Assembly: GCF_004683885.1 (NCBI RefSeq)
Contig: NZ_CP038440.1
Span: 1,460,001-1,524,000, forward strand
DNA length: 64,000 nucleotides
Origin: Brevundimonas sp. MF30-B
GTDB taxonomy: Bacteria; Pseudomonadota; Alphaproteobacteria; Caulobacterales; Caulobacteraceae
Direction of reading: 5' to 3'
Below the pieces are notes generated by a model. That model was not told where the DNA came from. It saw only the letters and a program-made list of their open reading frames with translations, and searched no databases. Shown here piece after piece: positions 46,983-56,579 of this stretch. The position numbers and the translations under genes are program-made. Positions within the stretch are counted from its first letter, which is position 1; every line of letters starts with the position of its first letter.

Positions 46983-47494
46983 GGCGGGGGGCCGTTCGGG
47001 TGGTGGGGCCGATGCAATGGCTTGTCGGCCCGGCGCTGGCGGCCGCCGCAGCGACCCTGGTCCTGACCACCCCGCTACAGGTGTTCGGCCTGAAGCTTCC
47101 CGAGCCGATCCTGCCGCTCGTTCTGGCCATCGCCTGGCCGCTGATTCGCCCATCGATGACGGCGCCGGTCGTGGTGCTGGGTCTGGGACTGTTTCTGGAT
47201 CTGGTGCTCGGGGGCCCGCTGGGCCTGTGGGCGGTCGCGCTTCTGAGCGCGCACGGCGTGGCGCTGCTGTCTCGCAATCTGCTGGCCGGTCAGGCCACAG
47301 GCATGCTTTTCGCCTGGTACGCGGGACTCGTCGCCTTCGCCTTTGTTCTGGCCCATCTTATCGTCACCCTGCGCACTGGGGTGGCGCCCAGCCTGGTCGC
47401 GACGGCGTGGCAGGCGATCGCGACGCTTCTGCTCTTTCCCCTGGCCGACTGGCTGATCCAGCGGTTCGACGACGGCGACGTGCGGTTCCGATGA
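46979..47494 (+). CDS. mreD: rod-shape-determining protein MreD
   Basis: A 171-residue membrane protein with about five TM helices, tightly placed between mreC and mrdA by ATGA overlaps on both sides. Helices carry PILPLVLAIAWPL and PVVVLGLGLFLDLVLGGPLG. Its identity rests on synteny as much as sequence, as MreD is poorly conserved. Confidence 0.87.
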   Translation: MRRGAVRVVGPMQWLVGPALAAAAATLVLTTPLQVFGLKLPEPILPLVLAIAWPLIRPSMTAPVVVLGLGLFLDLVLGGPLGLWAVALLSAHGVALLSRNLLAGQATGMLFAWYAGLVAFAFVLAHLIVTLRTGVAPSLVATAWQAIATLLLFPLADWLIQRFDDGDVRFR

Positions 47495-49461
47495 GCTCAG
47501 AACCTTCAATCCTGTTCTCAGACCCGAACGAGCGCCAGGGCTCGTTCCTGCGCCGGACGCTGCTGGTCGGCGGTGCGACGGCGCTGGGACTGACCGCCCT
47601 GGCGGGACGGCTGGGCCAGCTGCAGGTCGTGCAGGCCGCCGAGTACACGACGCTTTCGGCCCGGAACCAGTTCAACTTTCGCCTGGTGCCGCCGCCCCGC
47701 GGGCTGATCAAGGACCGCAACGGCGTGGTTATCGCCGGCAATCGGCCCAGCTTCCGCGTTCTGGTGGTGCGCGACGAGACCAAGGATCTGGATCAGACGC
47801 TGGACCTGCTGGGCCGGCTGCTTCCCGACACGCTGGAGCGCCGCCGCACCATCATCCGCGAGGTCAACGCCGCGCCGCGCTTCAACCCTGTGCCGGTCAA
47901 GAGCGACCTGACGTGGGAGGAGTTCGCCAAGGTCAATCTGCACGCCGCCGACTTGCCTGGCGTCATGGCCGACATGAACGAGGCGCGCTTCTATCCCTAT
48001 GGCGGGGCTTTCGCCCATGTGATCGGCTATGTGGCCAAGGTGTCGGACCGCGACGTCAAGGCGATCCGCGATCGCGGCGAAGAGATCCCCACCATCCTGT
48101 TCAATCCCAGCTTCCGCATCGGACGCCAGGGGGTCGAGCGGGCCCTGGACGCCGATCTGCGCGGCGAGGCCGGGGGCAACCGGGTCGAGGTGGACGCCCG
48201 GGGGCGGGTCGTCGCCGAGGACATCGGCGGTTCGCGTCCGCCCGTGGCGGGCAAGGAGGTCGTCCTGACGCTGGACGCCGATGTCCAGCGACGCGCGCTT
48301 GAGGTCTTCGGCGAAGAGTCGGGCGGCTGCGTCGTGATGGATGTGCGCAACGGCGACATCCTGACGATGGTGTCGTCGCCGTCGTTCGATCCGAACCTGT
48401 TCGTGTCCGGCGTGCCGGGACGCGTCTATCGAGCCTGGGCCGACTACGAGCGCCGGCCGCTGCTGGACAAGGCGACCACCGGCGTGTTTGCGCCCGGTTC
48501 GACCTTCAAGCCGGTGACCGGGCTGGCGGCTCTGATGCGGGGGGCCAACCCCGACCGGCGGATCCACTGTTCGGGCGGCTTCTACCTGGGCAGGCGGTTC
48601 GCCTGCCACGCGACGCACGGCTCGCAGGACATGCGCGAGGCGATCAAGAACTCCTGCAACGTCTACTTCATGACGCTGGCGGTCGAGATGGGGCCGGACG
48701 CCATCGCCGAGACCGCGCGCAAGATGGGCTTCGGTCAGGAGTTCGACATCGGCATCGGCGGCCAGAACCAGGGTCTGGTGCCGGACCGCGAATGGCGGCG
48801 TCGCAACCCCGTGCGGGGAGATGCGAACTGGTATCCTGGCGAAAATCCGAGCTACGGGATCGGCCAGGGCGCCCTGACCGTGAACGCGTTGCAGCTGGCG
48901 GTGTACACCGCGCGCATGGCCAATGGCCGCAAGGCGGTCATGCCCAGGCTCATCAAGTCGGTGGGCGGCGTTGAGCGGCCGCCAGCGGATTTCGCGGATC
49001 TGCCGTTCGAGCCGTCGCATCTGCAGGTGCTGCGCGAGGGCATGAACGCCGTGACCGAGGCGGGCGGCACGGCCTTCCGCAACAGCCAGCTGGGGCTGGG
49101 CCCCGTGCGCATGGCCGGCAAGACCGGCACGGCGCAGGCGCGCAACTACGGCTCGGGCTCTCGCAAGGGCGCCGGACGGCCCTGGGCCGAGAAGGACCAC
49201 AATCTGTTCATCGCCTATGCGCCGATCGACAATCCGCGCTACGCCGTCTCGGTCATCGTGCAACACGGCGGCATGGGCGGAGGCACGGCGGGCGCGCCGC
49301 GCGCCCGGGAAGTGATGAAGGTCGCCCTGCTCAAGGACCCGGAAATTCGCGCCCGGATCGAGACCGAAGGCTTCGTCGAGAGCGACGATCCTGGCGCGCA
49401 CGAGGTGACCGATCTGCTGGCCAACGGCCCGCCCACCATCGCGCCCGAGGGCGGCCAATGA
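47491..49461 (+). CDS. mrdA: penicillin-binding protein 2 (elongasome transpeptidase)
   Basis: A 656-residue class B PBP. N-terminal TM (about 22-42), dimerisation/pedestal domain (about 60-250), transpeptidase with SxxK at Ser337 (GSTFK), SCN at Ser388 and KTGTA at Lys544. ATG at 47491 overlaps mreD's stop; an open frame further upstream lies inside mreD and is not coding. Crosslinks peptidoglycan during elongation with RodA. Confidence 0.95.
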   Translation: MSSEPSILFSDPNERQGSFLRRTLLVGGATALGLTALAGRLGQLQVVQAAEYTTLSARNQFNFRLVPPPRGLIKDRNGVVIAGNRPSFRVLVVRDETKDLDQTLDLLGRLLPDTLERRRTIIREVNAAPRFNPVPVKSDLTWEEFAKVNLHAADLPGVMADMNEARFYPYGGAFAHVIGYVAKVSDRDVKAIRDRGEEIPTILFNPSFRIGRQGVERALDADLRGEAGGNRVEVDARGRVVAEDIGGSRPPVAGKEVVLTLDADVQRRALEVFGEESGGCVVMDVRNGDILTMVSSPSFDPNLFVSGVPGRVYRAWADYERRPLLDKATTGVFAPGSTFKPVTGLAALMRGANPDRRIHCSGGFYLGRRFACHATHGSQDMREAIKNSCNVYFMTLAVEMGPDAIAETARKMGFGQEFDIGIGGQNQGLVPDREWRRRNPVRGDANWYPGENPSYGIGQGALTVNALQLAVYTARMANGRKAVMPRLIKSVGGVERPPADFADLPFEPSHLQVLREGMNAVTEAGGTAFRNSQLGLGPVRMAGKTGTAQARNYGSGSRKGAGRPWAEKDHNLFIAYAPIDNPRYAVSVIVQHGGMGGGTAGAPRAREVMKVALLKDPEIRARIETEGFVESDDPGAHEVTDLLANGPPTIAPEGGQ

Positions 49462-50612
49462 CCGCGTCGGCGCTCACCCGGCCCGGTCAGCGCGATCGGC
49501 TTTCGGTCAAGCTGACCGAGATCGACTGGCGGCTGGTCATCCTGCTGGCCATGGTCGGCGGCGCGGGCGCGGTGATCCTTTATTCCGTCGGCGGCGGCTG
49601 GAGCCCCTGGGCGCTGGACCACGCCGTGCGCTTCGCGATCATGACGGCGGTGATGATCGCCCTGGCCCTGATCGATCTGAAGTGGTGGTTCAGAGCGGCC
49701 TATCCGCTCTACGCCCTGTTTCTGCTGCTGGTGCTGATGACCGAGTTCACGCCGCTGGGCTATGTCGCCGGCGGCGCGCGCAACTGGCTGAACCTGGGCT
49801 TCATCCGGCTGCAGCCGGCGGAGTTCGTCAAGTTCGGCCTCGTGCTGGCGCTGGCGCGCTGGTACCACAGCCACACCGCCGCCGAGGCGCGGCTGTCGTG
49901 GAAGCTGCTGATCCCCGCCGGGATGATCGGCGTGCCCTTCGTCCTGGTGGCCAAGCAGCCTGACCTGGGCTCGGCGATGATGATCGGCCTGACCGGCGCG
50001 GCGATGATGTTCCTGGCGGGGCTGAGCTGGCGCATCATCGCGGCGGGCGCGGCGGCTGCGGCGGCGGTCATCCCGCCCTTCGTCATGTTCGTGATGCACG
50101 ACTATCAGCGCAATCGCGTGCTGACGTTCCTGAACCCGGAATCCGATCCGGCGGGCACGGGCTACAACATCATCCAGTCCAAGATCGCCCTCGGCTCGGG
50201 CGGTCTGCTCGGCAAGGGCTTCGGTCTGGGAAGCCAGAGCCAGTTGGAATTCCTTCCCGAACGGCATACCGACTTCATCTTTTCGGCTCTGTCGGAGGAG
50301 TTCGGCTTCCTCGGCTCCTTCTCGATCCTGCTGGTCTATGCGGCCATCGTGCTGATCTCGCTGCGCATCGCGTCGCTGAGCTACAGCCATTTCGGACGGA
50401 TGGCGGCGGCGGGGATCACCGCGACCTTCGCCCTGTTCGTGCTTATCAACGGGGCCATGGTGATGGGGCTGGCGCCGGTCGTCGGTGTGCCCATGCCGCT
50501 GTTGTCCTACGGCGGATCGTCGATGATGACGCTGATGGTCGGCTTCGGCCTGGTGATGGCGGTCCGGGTGCATCGCTACAAGGAACTGCCGAAGAACTCC
50601 GGCCTGCTCTGA
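49458..50612 (+). CDS. rodA: rod-shape-determining glycosyltransferase RodA
   Basis: A 384-residue SEDS protein (also named MrdB) with about ten TM helices. Conserved segments are GARNWLNLGFIRLQPAEFVK, KQPDLGSAMM, FLPERHTDFIFS and MPLLSYGGSSMM. It polymerises lipid II with PBP2, the product of the previous gene, with which it overlaps by 4 bp. It faces dinB across a 4-bp gap. Confidence 0.96.
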   Translation: MTASALTRPGQRDRLSVKLTEIDWRLVILLAMVGGAGAVILYSVGGGWSPWALDHAVRFAIMTAVMIALALIDLKWWFRAAYPLYALFLLLVLMTEFTPLGYVAGGARNWLNLGFIRLQPAEFVKFGLVLALARWYHSHTAAEARLSWKLLIPAGMIGVPFVLVAKQPDLGSAMMIGLTGAAMMFLAGLSWRIIAAGAAAAAAVIPPFVMFVMHDYQRNRVLTFLNPESDPAGTGYNIIQSKIALGSGGLLGKGFGLGSQSQLEFLPERHTDFIFSALSEEFGFLGSFSILLVYAAIVLISLRIASLSYSHFGRMAAAGITATFALFVLINGAMVMGLAPVVGVPMPLLSYGGSSMMTLMVGFGLVMAVRVHRYKELPKNSGLL

Positions 50613-50616
50613 CGCC

Positions 50617-51894
50617 TCAGCGGCGGGGCGGCTTCGACTCTAAGGCGCGGCCGGCGATCACGGCGTCGCCGCCGAAACGGCCGCGAAGCGCGTCGATGGC
50701 GCGCTCAGTCTTCAGCGTGCGGGCCTCAGGCGTTTCGAACAGGCCAGCCGGCGCGTCCTCGGCGTCTTGAATGTCGGCCATGCCTATGCCGATGAGACGG
50801 TAGGGCCGGCCCAGTTCGAACTTCAGCAGGGCGCGGGCGGCCGCGAACAGTCCGCGTGCGGTTTGGGTCGGGTCGCTGGTCGTCACACGCCGGGTGACGA
50901 TCTTGAAGTCGGTTCGGCGCAGCTTCAGCACGATCACGCGGCTGGCCACGCCGTCCCGCCGGGCCTTGGCCGCCAGCTTTTCGCACAGGGGCCACAACTC
51001 AGCCTCGAGGTCGACGGCGTTCGTCAGGTCCTCGTTGAAGGTGGTCTCGGCGCTCATCCCCTTGCGGTCGCGGTCGGGATTGACCGGCCGCGCGTCCCGG
51101 GCGTGGGCGAGATCATGCAGACGCAGGCCGCTCTCGCCGTAGCGCCGGATAAGATCGCGCGGATCGGCGCGGGCCAGGTCGCCGACCGTGGTGAAGCCGT
51201 CGCTGCGCAGGGTGCGCCCGAAGATGGGACCGACGCCAGGAAGGATGGTCACCGGCCGGGGCGCCAGCAGATCCTGTGCGCCGGCCGCGCCGATAACCGA
51301 GAAGCCGCGCGGCTTGTCCATCTCGGACGCAATCTTGGCCAGGAAGCGGTTGGGGGCCAGACCGATCGAGACGGTCAGGCCTGTCTCGCGCTCGATCCAG
51401 TTCTGGACGCGGACCAGCTGCAGCACGGGCGGGCCGCCGTTCAGCCGGTCGGTGCCCGACAGATCGACCCAGGCCTCGTCCAGCGACAGGGTCTGGATCA
51501 GCGGGGTCAACTGAGCCAGCGCGCCCAGGATGCGCTTGGACTCGGCGACGTATTTGGTGAAGTCCGGCTTGATCACCACCGCGTCGGGACAGGCCTTCAG
51601 CGCCTTGAACATCGGCATGGCCGAGCCCACGCCGTGCAGGCGCGCAATGTAGCAGGCGGTCGACACCACGCCGCGCTTGCCGCCGCCGACAATGACGGGC
51701 TTGTCGCGCAGCTCGGGCCGGTCGCGCTTCTCCACCGAGGCGTAGAAGGCGTCGCAGTCCATGTGGGCGATCGACAGCTGGTCCAGCTCCGGGTCCGCCA
51801 GCAGGCGCGGCGAGCCGCAGGCCGGGCAGCGGCGCGGGGAGGGCGCTTCGGCCCCCATCCATTCGCAATCCCGGCACACGGCCTTGAGGCTCAA
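50617..51894 (-). CDS. dinB: DNA polymerase IV with N-terminal zinc-finger-like extension
   Basis: A 425-residue Y-family translesion polymerase. Catalytic acidic residues are Asp46/Asp48 (HMDCDAFYASVEKR) and the DE of SLDEAW (about 137-138). Fingers have GVVSTACYIAR, and the little-finger region and C-terminal tail complete it. The first 30 residues add four cysteines (7, 10, 23, 26; CRDCEW and CPACGSP) as a likely zinc ribbon. Divergent from divK. Confidence 0.94.
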   Translation of the reverse strand: MSLKAVCRDCEWMGAEAPSPRRCPACGSPRLLADPELDQLSIAHMDCDAFYASVEKRDRPELRDKPVIVGGGKRGVVSTACYIARLHGVGSAMPMFKALKACPDAVVIKPDFTKYVAESKRILGALAQLTPLIQTLSLDEAWVDLSGTDRLNGGPPVLQLVRVQNWIERETGLTVSIGLAPNRFLAKIASEMDKPRGFSVIGAAGAQDLLAPRPVTILPGVGPIFGRTLRSDGFTTVGDLARADPRDLIRRYGESGLRLHDLAHARDARPVNPDRDRKGMSAETTFNEDLTNAVDLEAELWPLCEKLAAKARRDGVASRVIVLKLRRTDFKIVTRRVTTSDPTQTARGLFAAARALLKFELGRPYRLIGIGMADIQDAEDAPAGLFETPEARTLKTERAIDALRGRFGGDAVIAGRALESKPPRR

Positions 51895-51990
51895 GAACGA
51901 TCTCCCGCAACTTCACGCCAACTTAAGACTGGATCGGGATGATCGCATCTTCAGAAGGCGAACAAGCCTCGCGTCCCGAACCGGGTGGTG

Positions 51991-52368
51991 ATGTCCAAGA
52001 CCGTCCTCATCGTCGAGGATAACGAGCTGAACATGAAGCTCTTTCATGATCTGCTCGATTCCCAGGGGTATCGCACCCTGCAGACCCGCGAAGGGCTGCA
52101 GGCGCTGGCGATAGCACGCGAGCACCGGCCCGACCTGATCCTGATGGACATCCAGCTGCCCGAGATTTCGGGGCTGGAGGTGACCAAATGGCTCAAGGAC
52201 GACGAGGAGTTGCGGGACATCCCGGTCATCGCCGTCACCGCCTTCGCCATGAAGGGCGACGAGGAACGCATCCGTCAGGGCGGCTGCGAAGCCTATATCT
52301 CCAAACCGATCTCGGTGATGCATTTCCTGAACACCGTCAGGATGCACCTGGAACAGGCGGCCGCATGA
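51991..52368 (+). CDS. divK: DivK, single-domain cell-cycle response regulator
   Basis: A 125-residue receiver domain: acidic pocket VEDNE, phospho-acceptor Asp53 ([19 protein letters not shown]), and SKPIS lysine. Sequence and length are nearly as in Caulobacter DivK, which is controlled by DivJ and PleC and signals to DivL-CckA to affect CtrA. Operon with pleD (ATGA). Start ATG 51991 preferred over an in-frame start at 51985. Confidence 0.96.
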   Translation: MSKTVLIVEDNELNMKLFHDLLDSQGYRTLQTREGLQALAIAREHRPDLILMDIQLPEISGLEVTKWLKDDEELRDIPVIAVTAFAMKGDEERIRQGGCEAYISKPISVMHFLNTVRMHLEQAAA

Positions 52369-53729
52369 GCGCGCGCATCCTGGTCGTGGACGATGTGGAG
52401 GTGAATGTCCGCCTGCTCGAGGCCAAGCTGACGCTCGAGTATTATGAGGTGCTGGCCTGTCAGGACGGGGTGACGGCTCTGGCGATGGCCGCAGAGCACC
52501 AGCCGGACCTGGTTCTGCTAGACGTGATGATGCCCGGCATGGACGGGTTCGAGACCTGCAAGAGGCTCAAGGCCGATCCGTCGACGCGGCATATTCCGGT
52601 GGTGTTGGTGACGGCGCTGGACGGCCGCGACGACCGCATCCGCGGCCTGGACGCCGGCGCGGACGACTTCGTCACCAAGCCTATCGACGACGTGGTGCTG
52701 TTCGCCCGCGTCAAGTCGCTGACGCGCCTGAAGGAGGTCACCGACGAGCTGCGCGAGCGCGAGGAGAGCGGCCGACGCCTGGGCGTGAACGTCGAAGGCG
52801 CGGCGCGGCTGCGCGGATCCGGCGGTCGGGTCCTGGTGGTGGACGACGAGCCCAATCAACTGGAGCGGATCGCGGTCGAATTGGCCAAGGAGCACAGGCC
52901 CCTGGTGGAGAGCGATCCGGAAAAGGCGCTGATCGCCGCCGCAGGACCGATCGACCTTATGATCGTCAACACCGCATCGGACAGCTTCGACGGGCTGCGC
53001 CTGATCGCCCAGGCGCGGTCGGGCCAGGCGACCCGCCGCCTGCCGATCCTGGCGGTGGTGGACCCCAGCGAACGGCCGCGCCTGATCAAGGCGCTGGAGC
53101 TTGGGGCCAACGACATCCTGCCGCGGCCGGTCGATTCGGAAGAGCTGGCGGCGCGGGTGCGCACTCAGGTCCGGCGCAAGCGGTACGCCGACTTCCTGCG
53201 CGAGAAGCTGGACTACAGCCTCGAAATGGCCGTCACCGACGCCCTGACCGGCTTGCACAACCGACGCTACATGGCCGGGCAGCTGCAGGCGCTCGTGAAC
53301 CGCGCGACCCGCGGCGGAGAGCCGGTCGCCGTGCTGGTCATGGACATCGATCACTTCAAGGCGGTCAACGACGGTTTCGGCCACGACGCCGGCGACGAGG
53401 TGCTGCAGGAATTCGCCGTGCGCCTGGCCACCAATGTGCGGGCGGTGGATTTGCCGTGTCGGCTCGGCGGTGAGGAGTTCGTGGTCGTGATGCCCGGCAC
53501 CAATCTCGAAGACGCCCATCGCATCGCCGATCGGATTCGGCGCGATGTGGCCTCCACGCCGTTTCGCGTCCTGAGCGGCCGGGAGCAGCTGTCGATCACC
53601 GTGTCCGTGGGCGTGGCCGCCAGTCTGGGCGAGGGCGACACCCCCGAGGCCCTGCTCAAGCGCGGCGACGAGGGCGTCTACGAAGCCAAGGCCCGGGGCC
53701 GCGATCAGGTCATCGCCAAGGCGGCCTGA
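52365..53729 (+). CDS. pleD: PleD, diguanylate cyclase response regulator
   Basis: A 454-residue protein: first receiver with Asp53 ([11 protein letters not shown]), second, degenerate receiver adaptor (about 155-280) and GGDEF domain with GGEEF (368-372). The inhibitory site R-x-x-D (RAVD, 359-362) is five residues upstream. It makes c-di-GMP during the swarmer-to-stalk transition. ATG at 52365 overlaps divK's stop; longer frames upstream lie inside divK. Confidence 0.97.
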   Translation: MSARILVVDDVEVNVRLLEAKLTLEYYEVLACQDGVTALAMAAEHQPDLVLLDVMMPGMDGFETCKRLKADPSTRHIPVVLVTALDGRDDRIRGLDAGADDFVTKPIDDVVLFARVKSLTRLKEVTDELREREESGRRLGVNVEGAARLRGSGGRVLVVDDEPNQLERIAVELAKEHRPLVESDPEKALIAAAGPIDLMIVNTASDSFDGLRLIAQARSGQATRRLPILAVVDPSERPRLIKALELGANDILPRPVDSEELAARVRTQVRRKRYADFLREKLDYSLEMAVTDALTGLHNRRYMAGQLQALVNRATRGGEPVAVLVMDIDHFKAVNDGFGHDAGDEVLQEFAVRLATNVRAVDLPCRLGGEEFVVVMPGTNLEDAHRIADRIRRDVASTPFRVLSGREQLSITVSVGVAASLGEGDTPEALLKRGDEGVYEAKARGRDQVIAKAA

Positions 53730-53956
53730 CCGCCGCGCTGAGTCCGGGTCAGGGCCGCCAGCCCGGACCGCAAGGTCGGCGCCGCGCCCTCAAGCTCGCG
53801 CTCAATCGTCTCGTGCAGCGCGATCCAGACACCCACAGCGTCGGCCAGGACGGCCCGCCCGCGGCCCGTCAAGGCGGCTCGGCGGCTTCGACGATCCTTG
53901 GCGTCCGGCAGGATATTGGCCAGGCCGTCCCGCTCCAGCGGCCTGAAGCGAATGCG
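53705..53956 (-). pseudogene. 3' fragment of a MarR-family regulator
   Basis: An open frame of 83 codons, without a start codon, encodes the wing and C-terminal helices of a MarR protein: RPLERDGLANILPDAKDRRS, RRAALTGRGRAVLADAV, then a dimerisation helix. The N-terminus and recognition helix are absent; the frame is closed upstream by TGA, next to the rpmG terminator. The 3' end overlaps pleD by 25 bp. It appears to be a decayed gene. Confidence 0.75.
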
Positions 53957-53966
53957 TCAGGACAAC

Positions 53967-53997
53967 GAAAAACGCCCGGTCTCGCGACCGGGCGTTC
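53967..53997 (-). terminator. rho-independent terminator of rpmG
   Basis: On the minus strand an 11-bp stem (AACGCCCGGTC/GACCGGGCGTT) with a 4-nt loop is followed by TTTTTCG, 23 bp past the rpmG stop. Confidence 0.85.
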
Positions 53998-54019
53998 TCA
54001 ATTCCGGAACGGGCGGATC

Positions 54020-54187
54020 TTACTTGATCTTGCCTTCCTTGAACTCGACGTGCTTGCGCACGACCGGGTCGTACTTCTTGACGACCATTTTCTCGGTCAT
54101 GGTGCGGGCGTTCTTCTTCGTGACGTAGAAGAAGCCGGTGTCCGCCGTGGAGTTCAGGCGGATCTTGATGGAAGCCGGTTTGGCCAT
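54020..54187 (-). CDS. rpmG: 50S ribosomal protein bL33
   Basis: A 55-residue protein [20 protein letters not shown], then [20 protein letters not shown], and [14 protein letters not shown]. It lacks the zinc cysteines, so it is the C-minus form of L33, as is usual in alphaproteobacteria. Followed by a good terminator. Too short to show among long ORFs. Confidence 0.96.
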   Translation of the reverse strand: MAKPASIKIRLNSTADTGFFYVTKKNARTMTEKMVVKKYDPVVRKHVEFKEGKIK

Positions 54188-54314
54188 CGGACAATTACCT
54201 TTGCGACGGCGAAAGCCGCTAAATGAGAGGCGCGGAACATACTCAGGGGCGCTCCAAAGTCAACGGGCCGCAGAGCCGCATTCCGATCCCTGTTCAGGCC
54301 GCTAGGGTGAGGGG

Positions 54315-54890
54315 ATGAAAAACCTTGTCCTGACCGTCGGCGTCGCCGCCCTCATCGGCCTTTCCACCGCAGCCTGCGCCACCGCGCAAGAGGGCGCCAA
54401 TCCGCAGGACGCCTTTCTGGCCCGGCTGAACGCCCTGTGCGGCCAGACGTTCGAGGGGCGCGTGGTCAGCGACGATCCGGCCGACGCGGACTTCCGCTCG
54501 AATCGCCTGGTCATGCAGGTTCGCGACTGCGCCGCCGACGAGGTGGGCATTCCCTTCGCCGTCGGCGAGGATCGTTCTCGCCGCTGGATCATCACCCGCA
54601 CCGAAGAGGGCCTGCGGCTTAAGCACGATCACCGCGACGAGCAGGGCGTGATCCATGGCTATCACATGTACGGCGGCGACACGGCGACCGACGGCACGGC
54701 CGGCCGTCAGGAATTCCCGGTGGATCAGGAATCGGTCGCGCAGTTCATCGCCGGCGGCGCTCAGGTCTCGACCACCAATGTCTGGGCCGTCGAAGTGCAT
54801 CCGGGCCGCATCTTCGCCTATGAGCTGCGTCGACCCGAGGGCCGCTTCATGCGGGTGGAATTCGACCTGACGCGTCCGATCACGGACTGA
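54315..54890 (+). CDS. exported protein of unknown function
   Basis: A 191-residue protein with signal peptide (about 1-24; a cysteine at about 21 could make it a lipoprotein, although the lipobox is not typical). The mature part carries FLARLNALCGQTFEGRVVSD and DCAADEVGIPFAVGEDRSR, and looks beta-rich. I do not recognise a named family. Convergent with a response regulator, overlapping 11 bp. Confidence 0.72.
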   Translation: MKNLVLTVGVAALIGLSTAACATAQEGANPQDAFLARLNALCGQTFEGRVVSDDPADADFRSNRLVMQVRDCAADEVGIPFAVGEDRSRRWIITRTEEGLRLKHDHRDEQGVIHGYHMYGGDTATDGTAGRQEFPVDQESVAQFIAGGAQVSTTNVWAVEVHPGRIFAYELRRPEGRFMRVEFDLTRPITD

Positions 54891-55266
54891 GCGCGGGTTC
54901 GGTCTCGAGCAGTTCCCTGACCCTCTGCAGCAGGGCAGGGGGCGAGAACGGCTTCTCCATGATGGCGTCGGCGCCCAGGGTCCTGGCCGGGCCCAGATAG
55001 TTCATCGGCGCCGACCGCCCGCCGCCCGAGATGGCCAGCACGCGCGGCCCGCGCCGCAGACGCCGAATCTCCATCAGAGTCTCGAAGCCGTCCTTGCGGG
55101 GCATCAGCATGTCCAGCACGACAAGATCGACGGGCGCGTCGCGAAGGCGGCGCAGCCCTTCCTCGCCGTCGGCGGCGGTCAGCACCTGATGGCCGTCCTG
55201 GCGCAGGGCGTCTTCGGCCAGCGCCGTCAGCACGGGGTCGTCGTCGACGATGAGGATCAAGGCCAT
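54880..55266 (-). CDS. single-domain response regulator
   Basis: A 128-residue receiver: acidic DDD near residue 8-10, phospho-acceptor Asp at about 52 (LVVLDMLMPRKDG), and KPFSP lysine. No output domain. It may relay signals from an unlinked kinase. SD (GGAG) near. Confidence 0.9.
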   Translation of the reverse strand: MALILIVDDDPVLTALAEDALRQDGHQVLTAADGEEGLRRLRDAPVDLVVLDMLMPRKDGFETLMEIRRLRRGPRVLAISGGGRSAPMNYLGPARTLGADAIMEKPFSPPALLQRVRELLETEPALSP

Positions 55267-55307
55267 GGCGCGCTCCGAGAGGCTGACGGCCGAACCTGCG
55301 AAAAGTC

Positions 55308-55490
55308 CTAACGCCGACGCCGGATCAGCGCCCAGACGGTGAGAACGGGCACGCCCGACAACAGGGCAGAGGCCAGGCCGTCGCCCGGCCCGTCGAAGAA
55401 CAGCGCTGTCGCCAAGCCCGACAGGCTGAGCCCGGCCGCAAGCAGCGGCAGGCGGAAAATGGTCCAGAGAGACAGGTCCGCCCGGCTCAT
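55308..55490 (-). CDS. small two-TM membrane protein downstream of the PepSY gene
   Basis: A 60-residue hydrophobic protein (MSRADLSLWTIFRLPLLAAG) with two TM helices and a basic RRRR end. Its ATG overlaps the PepSY gene's stop, so both are likely translated together. Function unknown; similar small proteins accompany PepSY proteins of iron operons. Confidence 0.65.
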   Translation of the reverse strand: MSRADLSLWTIFRLPLLAAGLSLSGLATALFFDGPGDGLASALLSGVPVLTVWALIRRRR

Positions 55491-56575
55491 GCGGCGCGCC
55501 GGCGACGTGCGAACCATAGATAAAGGCCCGATCCCAGGATGACGATGGCGGCGGCGTCCAGCACCGCCCACAGGATCTTCAGCGACAGGCCGCCGTAGTC
55601 GCCGAAATGCAGCGGCTGGGACAACGACAGGGTCTTCACGTACCAGGGCATGGGCGCGACCGCCGCAAGCTGTCCGGTGCGCGCATCGATAAGGGCGGGG
55701 GTGATCAGGTGGCGGGTGACCGGCGTGTCGCCGTGGAAGAAGACCGCGTAGTGGTGGTCGGTCGAATAGTCCGACCCCGGAAAGGCCACGAACTGCAGCG
55801 TCATGCCGGGCAGGGCCTGACGCGCGCGGTCGACGGCGGCGTCCAGCGAGCTGCGCTCGCCCAAGGCCACGGGGGCGTCGTAGGCGGCGGTCAGTCCGCT
55901 GAGCGCGTTGTCCTTCCAATGGGCGATGATCGGCACGGCCAGGGTGTTGACCACCCCGGTCAGGCCCACCACCAGAACCCAGGCGGCGGTCACCACGCCG
56001 AGCAGGTTGTGATAGTCGAGCCAGCGCGTGCGTGCTGCCCTTGACGCGCGCACCGTTCCGAACGGCAGCCGGCGCATGAAGGGGGCGTAGAGCACAACGC
56101 CCGAGACGACCGCCGCTGTCAGCATCAGCCCCATGACGCCCAGAAACAGCATGCCCGGCAGGCCCAGGAACATGTCGGTATGAAGCTGAAGCAGAAACTC
56201 CATCACCGGATGACCGGCAACGAGCGGAGCGGGGTCGCCAGAGGTCTGATCGATCGGCTGAAAAGCGTAGGCGCCGGCCGGCGCATCGGAAGCCCGGCTG
56301 GTGACGTTCACCACCGGCCGGTCCTCGTCAAAGCTCATGAACATCGGTGCATGGCCCGGCTGTCGGGCCAGGGCCGTGTCGAGCACCTGGTCGAGGCTGA
56401 GGCGCGGGCCCTCTGCGGCGGCGGGCGCCCAGTCCTGATGCAGCAGCACCTCGTCGATCTCGTGAGCGAACACCAGCGGCAGCCCGGTGATGCACAGCAT
56501 CAGCAGGAACAGGGTCGAAACCAGGCTGGACCAGGTGTGGACCCAGGACCAGGCGCGCAGGGTGCGGGTCCTCAC
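55487..56575 (-). CDS. PepSY-associated TM helix protein
   Basis: A 362-residue inner-membrane protein with four TM helices (about 10-38, 140-165, 190-215, 330-352) and periplasmic PepSY regions. Conserved membrane histidines (WVHTWSS, LHTDMFLG, DYHNLLG, PLHFGDYGG) suggest heme or a ferric-siderophore reductase role. Directly downstream of the TonB receptor gene. Confidence 0.88.
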   Translation of the reverse strand: MRTRTLRAWSWVHTWSSLVSTLFLLMLCITGLPLVFAHEIDEVLLHQDWAPAAAEGPRLSLDQVLDTALARQPGHAPMFMSFDEDRPVVNVTSRASDAPAGAYAFQPIDQTSGDPAPLVAGHPVMEFLLQLHTDMFLGLPGMLFLGVMGLMLTAAVVSGVVLYAPFMRRLPFGTVRASRAARTRWLDYHNLLGVVTAAWVLVVGLTGVVNTLAVPIIAHWKDNALSGLTAAYDAPVALGERSSLDAAVDRARQALPGMTLQFVAFPGSDYSTDHHYAVFFHGDTPVTRHLITPALIDARTGQLAAVAPMPWYVKTLSLSQPLHFGDYGGLSLKILWAVLDAAAIVILGSGLYLWFARRRRAA

Positions 56576-56579
56576 GCGC

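Noticed and set aside
47017..47490. 5' extension of mrdA
   Set aside because: It lies wholly within mreD; the coupled ATG at 47491 is the real start.
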